A DNA stretch of 8,754 bases from Avoscillospira sp945864925 (GTDB lineage Bacteria; Bacillota; Clostridia; Oscillospirales; Oscillospiraceae), in assembly GCA_945830595.1 (NCBI GenBank), contig CALZZH010000091.1, positions 1-8,754 on the forward strand, read 5' to 3'. The translations under genes and the position numbers were made by a program. Of this stretch, positions 1 to 6,088 are shown piece by piece. The notes under the pieces were generated by a model. It saw only the letters and a program-made list of their open reading frames with translations. It had not been told where the DNA came from and did not search any database. The first letter of the stretch is position 1. The number at the start of each line of letters is the position of its first letter.

Positions 1-435
1 AATCTGATCAACCGGCGGGAGTCCCGGTTTTCCGACCTCTTCTCCCAGTTCCACCGGCTGTGGGCGGGCTTCTGCATGAACTTTGTCATGGGGCTGTTTG
101 TGTTCCTGTGGTCGCTGCTGTTCATCATTCCCGGCATCATTGCGGCCTACCGCTATGCCATGGTGCCCTATCTCATGGCGGAATTCCCGGAGCTGGGCGT
201 TCTCGATGCCATGCGGGAATCCAAGCGGCTGATGACCGGCAACAAGTGGCGCCTGTTCTGCCTGCAGCTGAGTTTCATCGGCTGGTCGATTCTGTGCCTG
301 TTTACCATGGGCCTTGGGACGCTGTGGCTGAATCCGTATACCATGGCGGCGGAGGCGGCCTTCTACATGGATGTCACCGGCCGCGGCCAGATCCGGGAGA
401 GCGCCCGGATTCAGAAGCCCAGCTGTGAGTTCTGA
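1..435 (+). CDS. DUF975 family integral membrane protein (5' end missing)
   Basis: The frame is open from base 1, so the gene starts upstream of the window; the last 144 residues are visible. They contain a hydrophobic helix around visible residues 26-50 (MGLFVFLWSLLFIIPGIIA), the soluble stretch ELGVLDAMRESKRLMTGNKWRLF and a second helix pair (LSFIGWSILCLFTMGLGTLWLNPY). The pattern of YRY, then RES/SK-LM-GNKWRLF, then LWLNPY-AFY matches my memory of DUF975 (PF06161), a Bacillota membrane family with no assigned biochemical role. A methionine at base 76 could be mistaken for the start, but the 25 codons before it (INRRESRFSDLF...) also fit the family, so I treat the gene as truncated by the window edge. 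The stop is one base before the ATG of the VanZ-like gene, so the two are probably co-transcribed. Family call fairly sure; function unknown. Confidence 0.8.
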   Translation, partial: NLINRRESRFSDLFSQFHRLWAGFCMNFVMGLFVFLWSLLFIIPGIIAAYRYAMVPYLMAEFPELGVLDAMRESKRLMTGNKWRLFCLQLSFIGWSILCLFTMGLGTLWLNPYTMAAEAAFYMDVTGRGQIRESARIQKPSCEF

Positions 436-436
436 G

Positions 437-910
437 ATGAAGCATTCCAACAAAACCCGGCGCATCTGCGCCGGGTTCCTTGGTATCTACGGATTGGCCA
501 TGATATATCTGCTGTTTTTCCAGCGGAGTCCTTCCAATCTGGACTACTGGCTGTTTGTACAAAGCTCCTGCAATCTGTATCCGCTCCGAACCATCCGGGA
601 AATGCTTGCGCAGTTGGATGGCGGCGGCTATCTGACAAGGTTTGCCGTGGTCAATCTGGTGGGAAACATGGTCCTGTTTGTGCCGCTGGGGCTGCTGCCC
701 GCCGTCTGGCAGCGGCAGCAGCACTTCTGGGTCTACACCCTGACGGTGGGCGGCCTGATTGTGTTGGTAGAGCTGCTGCAGCTGTTTACCACCCTGGGCT
801 CTGCCGATATCGATGATTGGCTGCTGAATCTGCTGGGCGCATGGATTGGCTTTGGAATTTGGCGAACTGCGGCGCGGTTTTGTCGTCATAAACAGGGAAG
901 GGGGAACTGA
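437..910 (+). CDS. VanZ family membrane protein
   Basis: 157 residues, a usual size for a single VanZ domain. Four hydrophobic segments are visible: about 10-28 (TM1, ending IYLLFFQR), 68-90 (VVNLVGNMVLFVPLGLLPA), 97-118 and 126-142. VanZ-type motifs are present: NLVGNMVLFVPLG (73-85), VELLQLF (111-117) and DIDDWLLNLLGAWIG (124-138). The family is named after VanZ of Tn1546, linked to teicoplanin resistance; most chromosomal relatives have unproven envelope roles, and nothing here suggests a van cluster. I chose ATG 437 because the hydrophobic TM1 follows directly. An in-frame ATG at 371 would lie inside the DUF975 gene and add a Pro/Arg-rich, non-family leader. The ribosome binding site is weak and the gene starts one base after the previous stop, so it is probably translated by coupling. 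A perfect GC hairpin lies in codons 6-14 (separate entry). Confidence 0.85.
   Translation: MKHSNKTRRICAGFLGIYGLAMIYLLFFQRSPSNLDYWLFVQSSCNLYPLRTIREMLAQLDGGGYLTRFAVVNLVGNMVLFVPLGLLPAVWQRQQHFWVYTLTVGGLIVLVELLQLFTTLGSADIDDWLLNLLGAWIGFGIWRTAARFCRHKQGRGN
454..477. repeat. Perfect 11-bp inverted repeat, terminator-like, inside the vanZ-like gene
   Basis: The arms AACCCGGCGCA (454-464) and TGCGCCGGGTT (467-477) are perfectly complementary around a 2-base centre, so the RNA would form about ten GC-rich pairs with an ATCT loop. On the plus strand the flank TTCCTT is a poor U-tract. On the minus strand the hairpin is followed by TTTTGTTGG, which is better. It begins 15 bases after the A of the start codon and encodes KTRRICAGF, the start of the first membrane helix. 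It may be a former intergenic terminator absorbed into the gene, an attenuator, or chance. Confidence 0.6.
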
Positions 911-911
911 T

Positions 912-1703
912 ATGAAGAAATTATTGGCTGTGTTTGCTTTGCTTCTCCTGCTCACCGGCTGCGGGAAGACCGTGGATCTGATGCCGGAGGCGAATCCGGA
1001 GAGCAGCGCCCTGGCCCTGTATGTCTACGACGGCCGGACCATCACCCGGCAGTTCTTGTTCGATACGGAGACAGAAAAAGAGGTCCTGCAGAGCTTTCAA
1101 AGCGTAAAGGACGAGCCGGCCGAGGTGGATGTCATGGCTCTGGAGCCGCCCTTCTACGGTCTGGAGATCGGGGCAGGAGATGGGGGAATGGTATGCGGCC
1201 TGTGGTCCGATGGGTATTTCCTCATGGACAATGGCGGCGTCTACCGGCTGGATTATGATTTTGCTGCCCTGCAGAAAAACCAGGCGTGGGAGGAAGCGGA
1301 TGAATTTTCATCCCTGACGGTGATGCCCTGCGCCAGCCGTGTGGCCAAAACAGCGGCTGGCTGGAACCCGTTTTTCCTGACGCCGGCCTCCCGGCAGGAG
1401 GCCCCCAGCGGGATCACCATGGAGCTGGCAGGCCAGACGGCGGAGACTGTCACGGTGCGGTTTGCCAACCGCTCCGGGGCGGAGTGGGGGTATGGCTATG
1501 CATACCGGCTGCAAGTCCGGCTGGACGGCGCCTGGTATGAAATCCCGGCGGAGCGGGAAATGGCATTTGAGGAGATTATGATCATGCTGCCGGACGGTGA
1601 AAGCGCGGAGCAGACCTGCTCCCTGGAGCCCTACGGCAGCCTGCCGGACGGCGTCTACCGTGTGGTGATGGAGAATATGACGGCGGAATTTTCTATGGGA
1701 TAA
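912..1703 (+). CDS. Lipoprotein with C-terminal Ig-like domain
   Basis: 263 residues. A type II signal peptide is clear: MKK, a run of leucines, then the lipobox LTGC with Cys17 as the lipidated residue, so the protein should sit on the outer face of the cell membrane. The middle part (about 30-140) is unrecognised. The C-terminal part (about 165-262) reads as a bacterial Ig-like fold: alternating beta strands, the NRSGAEWGYGYAYRLQVRLDGAWYEIP segment, then LPDGES and GSLPDGVYRVV. From memory this resembles the 'immunoglobulin-like domain' (Big_14, PF20251) common in clostridial lipoproteins. ATG 912 is chosen because a purine-rich site (AGGGAAGGGGG) precedes it by a few bases and the signal peptide follows at once; the open frame extends upstream to 846 but that part overlaps the vanZ-like gene. 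It starts one base after the vanZ-like stop, so it belongs to the same operon. Partner or ligand unknown. Confidence 0.85.
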   Translation: MKKLLAVFALLLLLTGCGKTVDLMPEANPESSALALYVYDGRTITRQFLFDTETEKEVLQSFQSVKDEPAEVDVMALEPPFYGLEIGAGDGGMVCGLWSDGYFLMDNGGVYRLDYDFAALQKNQAWEEADEFSSLTVMPCASRVAKTAAGWNPFFLTPASRQEAPSGITMELAGQTAETVTVRFANRSGAEWGYGYAYRLQVRLDGAWYEIPAEREMAFEEIMIMLPDGESAEQTCSLEPYGSLPDGVYRVVMENMTAEFSMG

Positions 1704-1744
1704 AAACGGACCCTGTGGGGCATGCTGAATCCGAGGCGATGCAC

Positions 1745-1882
1745 ATGTGCCACAGAAAAGGGAAAAAGACGATCCGGACGATTCCGCCGGAGCCGCCCAG
1801 TCCCCTGGATCCCAACGGCAGCTACACCGGAAAGCCCGAAGAGGAAACAGAGGTTCCGGTCCAGGACGCGGACGATCTGTAA
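1745..1882 (+). CDS. Small conserved-looking protein ending PVQDADDL
   Basis: 45 residues. It has a basic start (MCHRKGKKTIRTIP), a proline-rich middle (PPEPPSPLDPNGSYTG) and an acidic tail (EEETEVPVQDADDL). There is no signal peptide, membrane helix or cysteine pair. From memory, small uncharacterised proteins of clostridia share the pattern DP-GSYTG-P-(D/E)-PVQDADDL, which is why I call it real despite its size; I cannot confirm that here. There are two in-frame ATGs, at 1739 and 1745. GAGG at 1733-1736 lies 8 bases before the second and only 2 before the first, so I chose 1745. It follows the lipoprotein after 41 bases with no terminator between, and a strong hairpin begins 3 bases after its stop, which fits the last gene of an operon. 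Function unknown. Confidence 0.65.
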   Translation: MCHRKGKKTIRTIPPEPPSPLDPNGSYTGKPEEETEVPVQDADDL

Positions 1883-1884
1883 GT

Positions 1885-1922
1885 AAAACAAAACAGCATG
1901 GGTCACCATGCTGTTTTGTTTT
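1885..1922. terminator. Bidirectional intrinsic terminator between converging operons
   Basis: Two 17-base arms (1885-1901 and 1906-1922) are perfectly complementary around the loop GTCA. The outer part is AAAACAAAACA against TGTTTTGTTTT, so each strand ends its hairpin in a T-rich tract. It fills the 43-base gap between the stop of the 45-residue protein (plus strand, 1882) and the stop of the membrane protein (minus strand, 1926), the expected place for a shared terminator. Confidence 0.9.
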
Positions 1923-1925
1923 GCA

Positions 1926-2453
1926 TTATTTCCGCTCCATGGCCAGGCCTGCGCAGAGCAGGCTTGCTATGATGGTCAGGACGGACAGTTCCGGCAGCCA
2001 CTGCTGCAGGCTTGCGCCGGGGAGGACATAGACGAATATATCCTCTACAAACAAATGGAACGCCAGGGGCAATCCGAACAGGGGATACAGAAGCTTTTTT
2101 GTCGGCAGAACGCCGGTTACAGTCAGGGTGTACAGAACCAGCACTGCCAAATACAGTATGCAGCATAACAGGGTATGCCACCAGTGGGCGAAGGTAAAGG
2201 CTTTGACGAGGAAATAGAATACGCCGCCCAGCACCGATACACAGGTGGGAAGCAGGGTTCTGCGGCCCCAGAGAATCAGCGCCGCGGGAAACCACAGACT
2301 GGCCACACCCGGGATTCCGAGATAGACCCACCAATCGAAGCCGGATAAGCCTGCCGGTACATAGAAAATCAGTCGGGCAAGCAGCGACAGGGCCATACAG
2401 GCCATGGAGATCACGGCCCAGGGACGTCGCGGGTTGATGATCCAGCCTTTCAT
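1926..2453 (-). CDS. Six-helix membrane protein of unknown function, tldD/tldE operon
   Basis: 175 residues with about six hydrophobic segments, at roughly 11-32, 42-63, 70-88, 94-115, 121-141 and 152-172. The N-terminus is short and positively charged (MKGWIINPRR) and the C-terminus ends MERK. I see no catalytic motif and do not recognise a named family. I chose the ATG at 2453 because its A overlaps the tldE stop in the ATGA arrangement typical of translational coupling; a start at 2483 would add ten residues that lie inside tldE in another frame. GGAAGCGGAA a few bases upstream could act as a weak ribosome site. Being last in the tldD-tldE operon suggests a job linked to the protease, such as substrate export or anchoring, but that is only inference from position. 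It could equally be an unrelated passenger. Confidence 0.75.
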   Translation of the reverse strand: MKGWIINPRRPWAVISMACMALSLLARLIFYVPAGLSGFDWWVYLGIPGVASLWFPAALILWGRRTLLPTCVSVLGGVFYFLVKAFTFAHWWHTLLCCILYLAVLVLYTLTVTGVLPTKKLLYPLFGLPLAFHLFVEDIFVYVLPGASLQQWLPELSVLTIIASLLCAGLAMERK

Positions 2454-3664
2454 GGTGCGATTTCCGCTTCCACGGCCAGCCACTGGAAGCCACAGAAGGG
2501 TTTATCATCGGAACGGCCCAGATAGTTCTTACCCAGCAGGTCGAAGAGACTGCCCCGGACGGAGAATTCCGGCAGCTTGCCCAGGAGCCTTCCGTCCCGG
2601 TAGAGATAGGAGGTCTGCACCGGCGTGGCAACCATTCCGTCGGGGGTGCAGTCGCCGCCGCTGGCCATGACGACCAAGACTGCGTCCCGGCCCTGAAGCA
2701 GCTCCTGGAGGGACTTGCCGCTGGAGGCAAAGGATGTGTTGGGGGCGGCCAGCTGGGGCAGGTCGTCGTAGTTGGCGCCGGCAGCGGCGGTGTTCTCGCA
2801 GGAGAATTCCGCAGCGGTCTTTTTGTCGGCATAAGGCCGTGTCAGCACGCCGTTTTCAATCAGCGGCAGCGTGTCCCCGGGCAGAATGGAGCCTTCTGCG
2901 TCGAAGAAGGCTGAGGCGTAGGAATCGGGTGTCCGGTCCACCTGCAAGGTGACGTCCCCGGAGAACAGCTTCTGGCCCTGTTTGCCGGAGAGCAGGGATG
3001 CGCCCCGGTAGAACAGCTGGCCGTTGAGTGCCTGATTCAGGGGATCCTTTACCAGGCCGGACTCCACAATCAGGGGCAGGGTATTTCCCTCCGGCAGGGG
3101 CAGAACAGTCTGGTGGGCTTCCATGATCTGGGAGACATCCGCAAAAATGGCGTCCACATCGAAACTGCGGCCGAGGTATTGGGCGGCAGTGTCAAACACG
3201 GCGGCGGAATCTACATCCTTGGCCAGAAGCATGACCGCATAGGTCAGATCCCGGCAGCAATAATCCAGCCCGGCATCATTGGTCAGAGAGACGGTGGTTT
3301 CGCTCATATTGACCTTGTTGCTGAAGATCATGCGGGGGAAGGCGGTACGGAGCCTGTTCAGCAGCTGCTCCACCCGGGCGGTGAATTCTCCGCTGTCCAG
3401 GACCTCCTGGCTCCGGTCGTTGTGCCGGACCTTGTTTTGCTCCGGGTCGTAGGGATAGGGGACCTTCCGCGCCAGATTGGCTTCCGCCTGCCGCCAGGTC
3501 TCCTCCGTGGCCTCGCCCAGGGTGCCTGCGATGCCGATGCAGCCGGCCTCATAGACCCGGCAGCCGGATTTGACGATATGCTTTCTGCGGACGGAGTCAA
3601 TCTCGCTCTGGGTCACATTGAGAGATGTTTCGGTGGTTTCAAAACGATAGAGTTCTTTGATCAT
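2450..3664 (-). CDS. pmbA: TldE/PmbA-type subunit of the TldD/TldE peptidase
   Basis: 404 residues, slightly short of the usual 430-450. It belongs to the TldD/PmbA (U62) family but has no HExxxH, as expected for the TldE/PmbA partner. In the known E. coli complex, TldD carries the metal site while TldE is needed for activity; the pair trims microcin B17 leader peptide and degrades CcdA antitoxin. Family features here include the N-terminal ETTETSLNVTQSEIDSV, the mid-region VDRTPDSYASAFFDAEGS and the C-terminal ASGGDCTPDGMVATPV...LYRDGRLLGKLPEFSVRG, which matches the usual SGGD...ENGEI..PV.. pattern. The start at 3664 is supported by TAAGGAGGCG seven bases upstream, a site that overlaps the TldD stop codon; the longer open frame to 3709 would overlap tldD. 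It lies 13 bases after tldD and overlaps the next gene by 4 bases. Role in this organism unknown. Confidence 0.88.
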   Translation of the reverse strand: MIKELYRFETTETSLNVTQSEIDSVRRKHIVKSGCRVYEAGCIGIAGTLGEATEETWRQAEANLARKVPYPYDPEQNKVRHNDRSQEVLDSGEFTARVEQLLNRLRTAFPRMIFSNKVNMSETTVSLTNDAGLDYCCRDLTYAVMLLAKDVDSAAVFDTAAQYLGRSFDVDAIFADVSQIMEAHQTVLPLPEGNTLPLIVESGLVKDPLNQALNGQLFYRGASLLSGKQGQKLFSGDVTLQVDRTPDSYASAFFDAEGSILPGDTLPLIENGVLTRPYADKKTAAEFSCENTAAAGANYDDLPQLAAPNTSFASSGKSLQELLQGRDAVLVVMASGGDCTPDGMVATPVQTSYLYRDGRLLGKLPEFSVRGSLFDLLGKNYLGRSDDKPFCGFQWLAVEAEIAP

Positions 3665-3677
3665 CTTTCGCGCCTCC

Positions 3678-5012
3678 TTACTGCACCGAGATGCCCTGGA
3701 CCCGCACATAGGGACCGCCGAAGGCCACCCGCAGGGGCCACTGCTCCATCTTGCCGCAGCCGCCGGTGGAACTGGAGCACAGCTCGACCTCGCTGGACAG
3801 ACCGTCTATTTTGTGCAGGGTTTCCATGACATTGCCGGTGATGACAGCGATGCGCACAGGCTCCGCCAGTTTGCCGTCCCGGATCATATAGGCCACGTTG
3901 GGGGCAATGGTGAAGGTGGACATGCCGGAGCCGTGCTTGTAATCCTGGATGTAAACGCCCTCTTTGACTCCGGCAAACAGCTCTTCCACGGTCTGGGTGC
4001 CCGCGCCGATGCAGGTGGAGGTCATGCGGACGATGGGTTCAAATTCGAAACTCATGGCACGGGCGTTGCCGGTGACGTCCTCCTCCAGGGCTGCCGCTGT
4101 GTAGGCGCTGTGGAGCCGTCCGGTGAGGATGCCGTCTTTGATCAGGTAGGTTTTTCCGGCTTTGGTGCCTTCATCGTCATAGGGCACATAGCCGGAACCC
4201 TCGGGGATACCGGTGTCGTAGATATTCAGGATATCCGATCCAACCCGGGTGCCCAGGGCCCACTCCCGGCGCATGGTCTCGTCGCCGATCATGAAATCGC
4301 TCTCGGACTTGTGGCCGAAGCTCTCATGGGCAAAGACGCCGGTAACCACAGGGGCGAGGATGCAGGTGTACACACCGGGAACCACCGGTACGGCGTTGTG
4401 GGCATACTGCCAGTCTGCCGCAATCTTTTCGCGGAAGCTGTCCTGCAAATCACGCAGTTCCTGGAAGGTCTCACGATAGGCGTGCTGCTGATTGGAGAAG
4501 GGAACCCCGTTGCAGCCGAAGGCATAGCGCAGAACCACGCTGGCCCGCTGGTAATCAAAGGTTACATCGGCCCCCAGGCTGGAAATGATGTGCTTTTCGG
4601 TGTGGGTGTCAAAGTAGAAGAGCATGCTCATCTGCACATCGTCCAGTTCCTGCAGCACCGGCAGATAGGACGACAGCAGCGCCACTTTTTCTTCGTTGCT
4701 GATTTTGGAGACGTCGGTCTCCCGGTACCGCAGGCACACATCCCGGTTGGCCTGCAGCCGCTTGACCACCGGATGGTCAAGAATACCGGCATTGGGCTTG
4801 GCCATGGCGGCCAGGGCGTCAATCTCCGATTGGATGGTATCCAGGTCGGTGGTGGCGCTGTAGTACCAGCGGCTGCCATCGAAGACCCGGATGAAGGCAC
4901 CCCGTTCCAGGGCGGTTTTGTTTTGCTTCAGCTGTCCGTTTTCGAAACTGATGGTGGTGTTGTATACGGATTCGTACCGCACGTCCGTAAACAACCCGGC
5001 AGGGAATTGCAT
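3678..5012 (-). CDS. tldD: TldD metallopeptidase subunit
   Basis: 444 residues, normal for TldD. The zinc site is intact: HESFGH at 229-234 gives the HExxxH motif (His229, Glu230, His234), continued by KSESD, and Cys419 in TGGCGK near the C-terminus matches the third metal ligand known from E. coli TldD. Other family marks are GSGYVPYDDEGTKAGKTYLIKDGILTGRLHS (272-302) and AYMIRDGKLAEPVR (374-387). The classic sequence is HEAVGHGLEGD; HESFGHKSE(A/S)D is, from memory, the common clostridial version. The product is expected in the cytoplasm as a heteromer with TldE, cutting unfolded peptides through a narrow channel. The start at 5012 is set by AAAGGAGG seven bases upstream. It is the first gene of a three-gene operon. 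The normal substrate here is unknown, and no peptide precursor gene lies next to it. Confidence 0.93.
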   Translation of the reverse strand: MQFPAGLFTDVRYESVYNTTISFENGQLKQNKTALERGAFIRVFDGSRWYYSATTDLDTIQSEIDALAAMAKPNAGILDHPVVKRLQANRDVCLRYRETDVSKISNEEKVALLSSYLPVLQELDDVQMSMLFYFDTHTEKHIISSLGADVTFDYQRASVVLRYAFGCNGVPFSNQQHAYRETFQELRDLQDSFREKIAADWQYAHNAVPVVPGVYTCILAPVVTGVFAHESFGHKSESDFMIGDETMRREWALGTRVGSDILNIYDTGIPEGSGYVPYDDEGTKAGKTYLIKDGILTGRLHSAYTAAALEEDVTGNARAMSFEFEPIVRMTSTCIGAGTQTVEELFAGVKEGVYIQDYKHGSGMSTFTIAPNVAYMIRDGKLAEPVRIAVITGNVMETLHKIDGLSSEVELCSSSTGGCGKMEQWPLRVAFGGPYVRVQGISVQ

Positions 5013-5041
5013 GCAAAAGCCTCCTTTACTGTTTTGTGACG

Positions 5042-5070
5042 AATCTATCAGTTTTTCCAGGGAAATACAA
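5042..5070 (-). promoter_or_regulatory. Candidate promoter of tldD operon
   Basis: Read on the minus strand: TTGTAT (5070-5065), 17 bases, TAGATT (5047-5042), then about 30 bases to the tldD ATG. Spacing is ideal but both boxes match the sigma-A consensus only partly (3/6 and 4/6). It lies in the 76-base gap between trmO and tldD, which also holds a weak CAACC/GGTTG mini-hairpin (5071-5083) after the trmO stop. If that hairpin does not terminate, tldD may be read through from trmO. Confidence 0.3.
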
Positions 5071-5088
5071 CAACCGGCGGTTGAATCC

Positions 5089-5769
5089 CTAGTTGAGCTT
5101 CTCGATTTCGCAGACAGTCAGAACCCCGTCCGCCACCCGGAAGCGAAAATCATAGCCGCCGAAGGCCACGCCGTAGACCCGCTCCGGGTCATTCTGGTAG
5201 GAGGGGCGGGGATCCTGGGCCAGCAGTCCCAGAACCGGCTTGCGCAGCCGCAGGGGAACCTGTTGGAGCAGGGAATCCGGAAATACCACCTCCAGATGAT
5301 AGTCCCGAACCGGATCGGCAAAGCCGCCCAGGGCGTCGGGGTGGCTGTCGGTGAAGGGCAGATAGGGCTTGATGTCCAGAATGGGCGTGCCGTCCATGAG
5401 GTCGGCGCCGGCCACATGGAGCACCGGACCGTCCTTGGTGTGCAGCTCCACGTCCAGCAGCTTCACGGAGGACAGGCCGATGGGATTGGGGCGAAAGGGG
5501 GAGCGGGTGGCAAAAACGCCCATTCGGGTCTTGCCCCCCAGCCGGGGCGGCAGCACCGTGGGAGACCAGCCCTCCCGGATGGCCTGGGAAAAGACCCACA
5601 GCAGCCACAGGTGGGAATAGCCTTCGATGCCCCGCAGTGCGTCGGCATTGCGGTATTCCGGCTCAAAAATAATCTTTGATTCCACTTCCTCCACCAGACC
5701 GCTCTGGCGGGGAATGCCGAATTTGGCTGTGTAATCATTGTGAATCGTGGCGATGGGCTTGCATTCCAT
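5089..5769 (-). CDS. trmO: tRNA (N6-threonylcarbamoyladenosine(37)-N6)-methyltransferase TrmO
   Basis: 226 residues, the size of the TsaA/YaeB (UPF0066) family. In E. coli TrmO uses S-adenosylmethionine to methylate t6A37 in tRNA-Thr to m6t6A, improving decoding of ACY codons. The TsaA domain covers about residues 1-140: it opens with PIATIHNDYTAKFGIPRQSG, then the hydrophobic strand YSHLWLLWVF (51-60) and the signature ATRSPFRPNPIGLSSV (87-102), followed by DLMDGTPILDIKPYLPF (123-139). The C-terminal part (about 150-226) has the DPRPSYQ motif (186-192) seen in the longer, two-domain members. The start at 5769 is set by AAGGAGG seven bases upstream; the frame stays open for 82 more codons, but these cover the promoter and a decayed plus-strand gene. 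It has its own promoter and no operon partner upstream. Confidence 0.92.
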   Translation of the reverse strand: MECKPIATIHNDYTAKFGIPRQSGLVEEVESKIIFEPEYRNADALRGIEGYSHLWLLWVFSQAIREGWSPTVLPPRLGGKTRMGVFATRSPFRPNPIGLSSVKLLDVELHTKDGPVLHVAGADLMDGTPILDIKPYLPFTDSHPDALGGFADPVRDYHLEVVFPDSLLQQVPLRLRKPVLGLLAQDPRPSYQNDPERVYGVAFGGYDFRFRVADGVLTVCEIEKLN

Positions 5770-5791
5770 AATAGATCCTCCTTCTGAAGGT

Positions 5792-5820
5792 ATCATACCA
5801 TCGTTCCGGAGAAAAGTCAC
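5792..5820 (-). promoter_or_regulatory. Sigma-A-type promoter of trmO
   Basis: On the minus strand: GTGACT (5820-5815), 17 bases, TATGAT (5797-5792). A TG lies one base before the -10 box (TGGTATGAT), making an extended -10. The -10 box matches consensus at 5 of 6 positions. The start of transcription would fall about 15 bases before the AAGGAGG site of trmO, giving a short leader. Confidence 0.6.
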
Positions 5821-5846
5821 GACACTCTTCCGTTTTTTCTTGACAA

Positions 5847-6036
5847 ATGCCGCCGGAGGATATCCGATCAAGGGAGGACTGCATGGAGGGACAGATCCAG
5901 GGCATCCGCAATTTGCTGGAGGACGAGGCCCATTGCAATGACATGCTGCTTCAGACGGCAGCGGTGACGGCAGCCCGGAATCCCGGATAAAAAAGCGCTG
6001 GAGGCCCAGAGCCATCGGGTCCTATTGATCCGGTGA
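5847..6036 (+). pseudogene. Decayed CsoR/FrmR-family metal-sensing repressor gene
   Basis: In frame from ATG 5847 (or 5883) to TAA 5990, the sequence reads MEGQIQGIRNLLEDE then AHCNDMLLQTAAVTAARN. This matches the core of the CsoR/FrmR/RcnR family (PF02583, four-helix copper, nickel or aldehyde sensors): RIEGQIRGI, then the metal-ligand Cys in CxDIL-Q-(S/A)AV-AALN. Two things are wrong. The part before EGQ is too short and lacks the NRLxRI helix that binds DNA. After AARN the frame stops at 5990, while the next frame (from 5980) continues as IPDKKALEAQSH and RVLLIR to TGA 6034, resembling the third helix with its SH ligand. A frameshift near 5979-5990 plus an N-terminal deletion explains this. 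An intact copy would normally run 85-100 residues. It has no clear ribosome site. The assignment rests on a short but characteristic core; the frameshift point is inferred. Confidence 0.6.
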
Positions 6037-6042
6037 GAAAAC

Positions 6043-6088
6043 AGAACACAGGCGCAGGGGCGTGTCCGCTTCCCTGTGCCTGTGTTCT
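6043..6088 (-). terminator. Intrinsic terminator of trxA-trxB
   Basis: Arms AGAACACAGGCGCAGGG (6043-6059) and CCCTGTGCCTGTGTTCT (6072-6088) pair over 17 positions with a single G-U, around a 12-base loop. Read on the minus strand, the hairpin is followed by TGTTTTCT, a usable U-tract. The first arm overlaps the last base of the trxB stop codon (TAA at 6090-6088). On the plus strand it also lies 6 bases past the end of the CsoR-like remnant and is followed by TATTGT, so it may once have served both. Confidence 0.8.

Noticed and set aside
437..910. VanZ-like gene as evidence for a glycopeptide resistance cluster
   Set aside because: No vanHAX, vanRS or vanY genes are present, and single VanZ-domain proteins are common in Bacillota chromosomes.
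374..955. 193-codon minus-strand frame across the vanZ-like gene
   Set aside because: It is the antisense shadow of a clear four-helix VanZ protein and spans into the signal peptide of the lipoprotein; no ribosome site.
1745..1882. The 45-residue protein as a peptide substrate (RiPP precursor) for TldD/TldE
   Set aside because: It lies on the opposite strand beyond a two-way terminator, has no leader/core layout and no modification enzyme is near. Its position fits the lipoprotein operon instead.
1903..2832. 309-codon minus-strand frame spanning the end of tldE and the membrane protein
   Set aside because: It is out of frame with both genes, begins in the middle of tldE and gives an Arg/Pro/Ser-rich product; the two overlapping genes explain the DNA better.
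3657..5039. 460-codon open frame on the plus strand opposite tldD
   Set aside because: The minus strand carries the complete TldD zinc motif, Cys ligand and ribosome site. The plus-strand product is low-complexity and matches nothing; it reflects GC-rich codon mirroring.
5770..6015. N-terminal extension of TrmO to base 6015
   Set aside because: The extension crosses the trmO promoter and the CsoR-like remnant, is Pro/Ser/Cys-rich, and the family starts at MECKPIATIH right after AAGGAGG.
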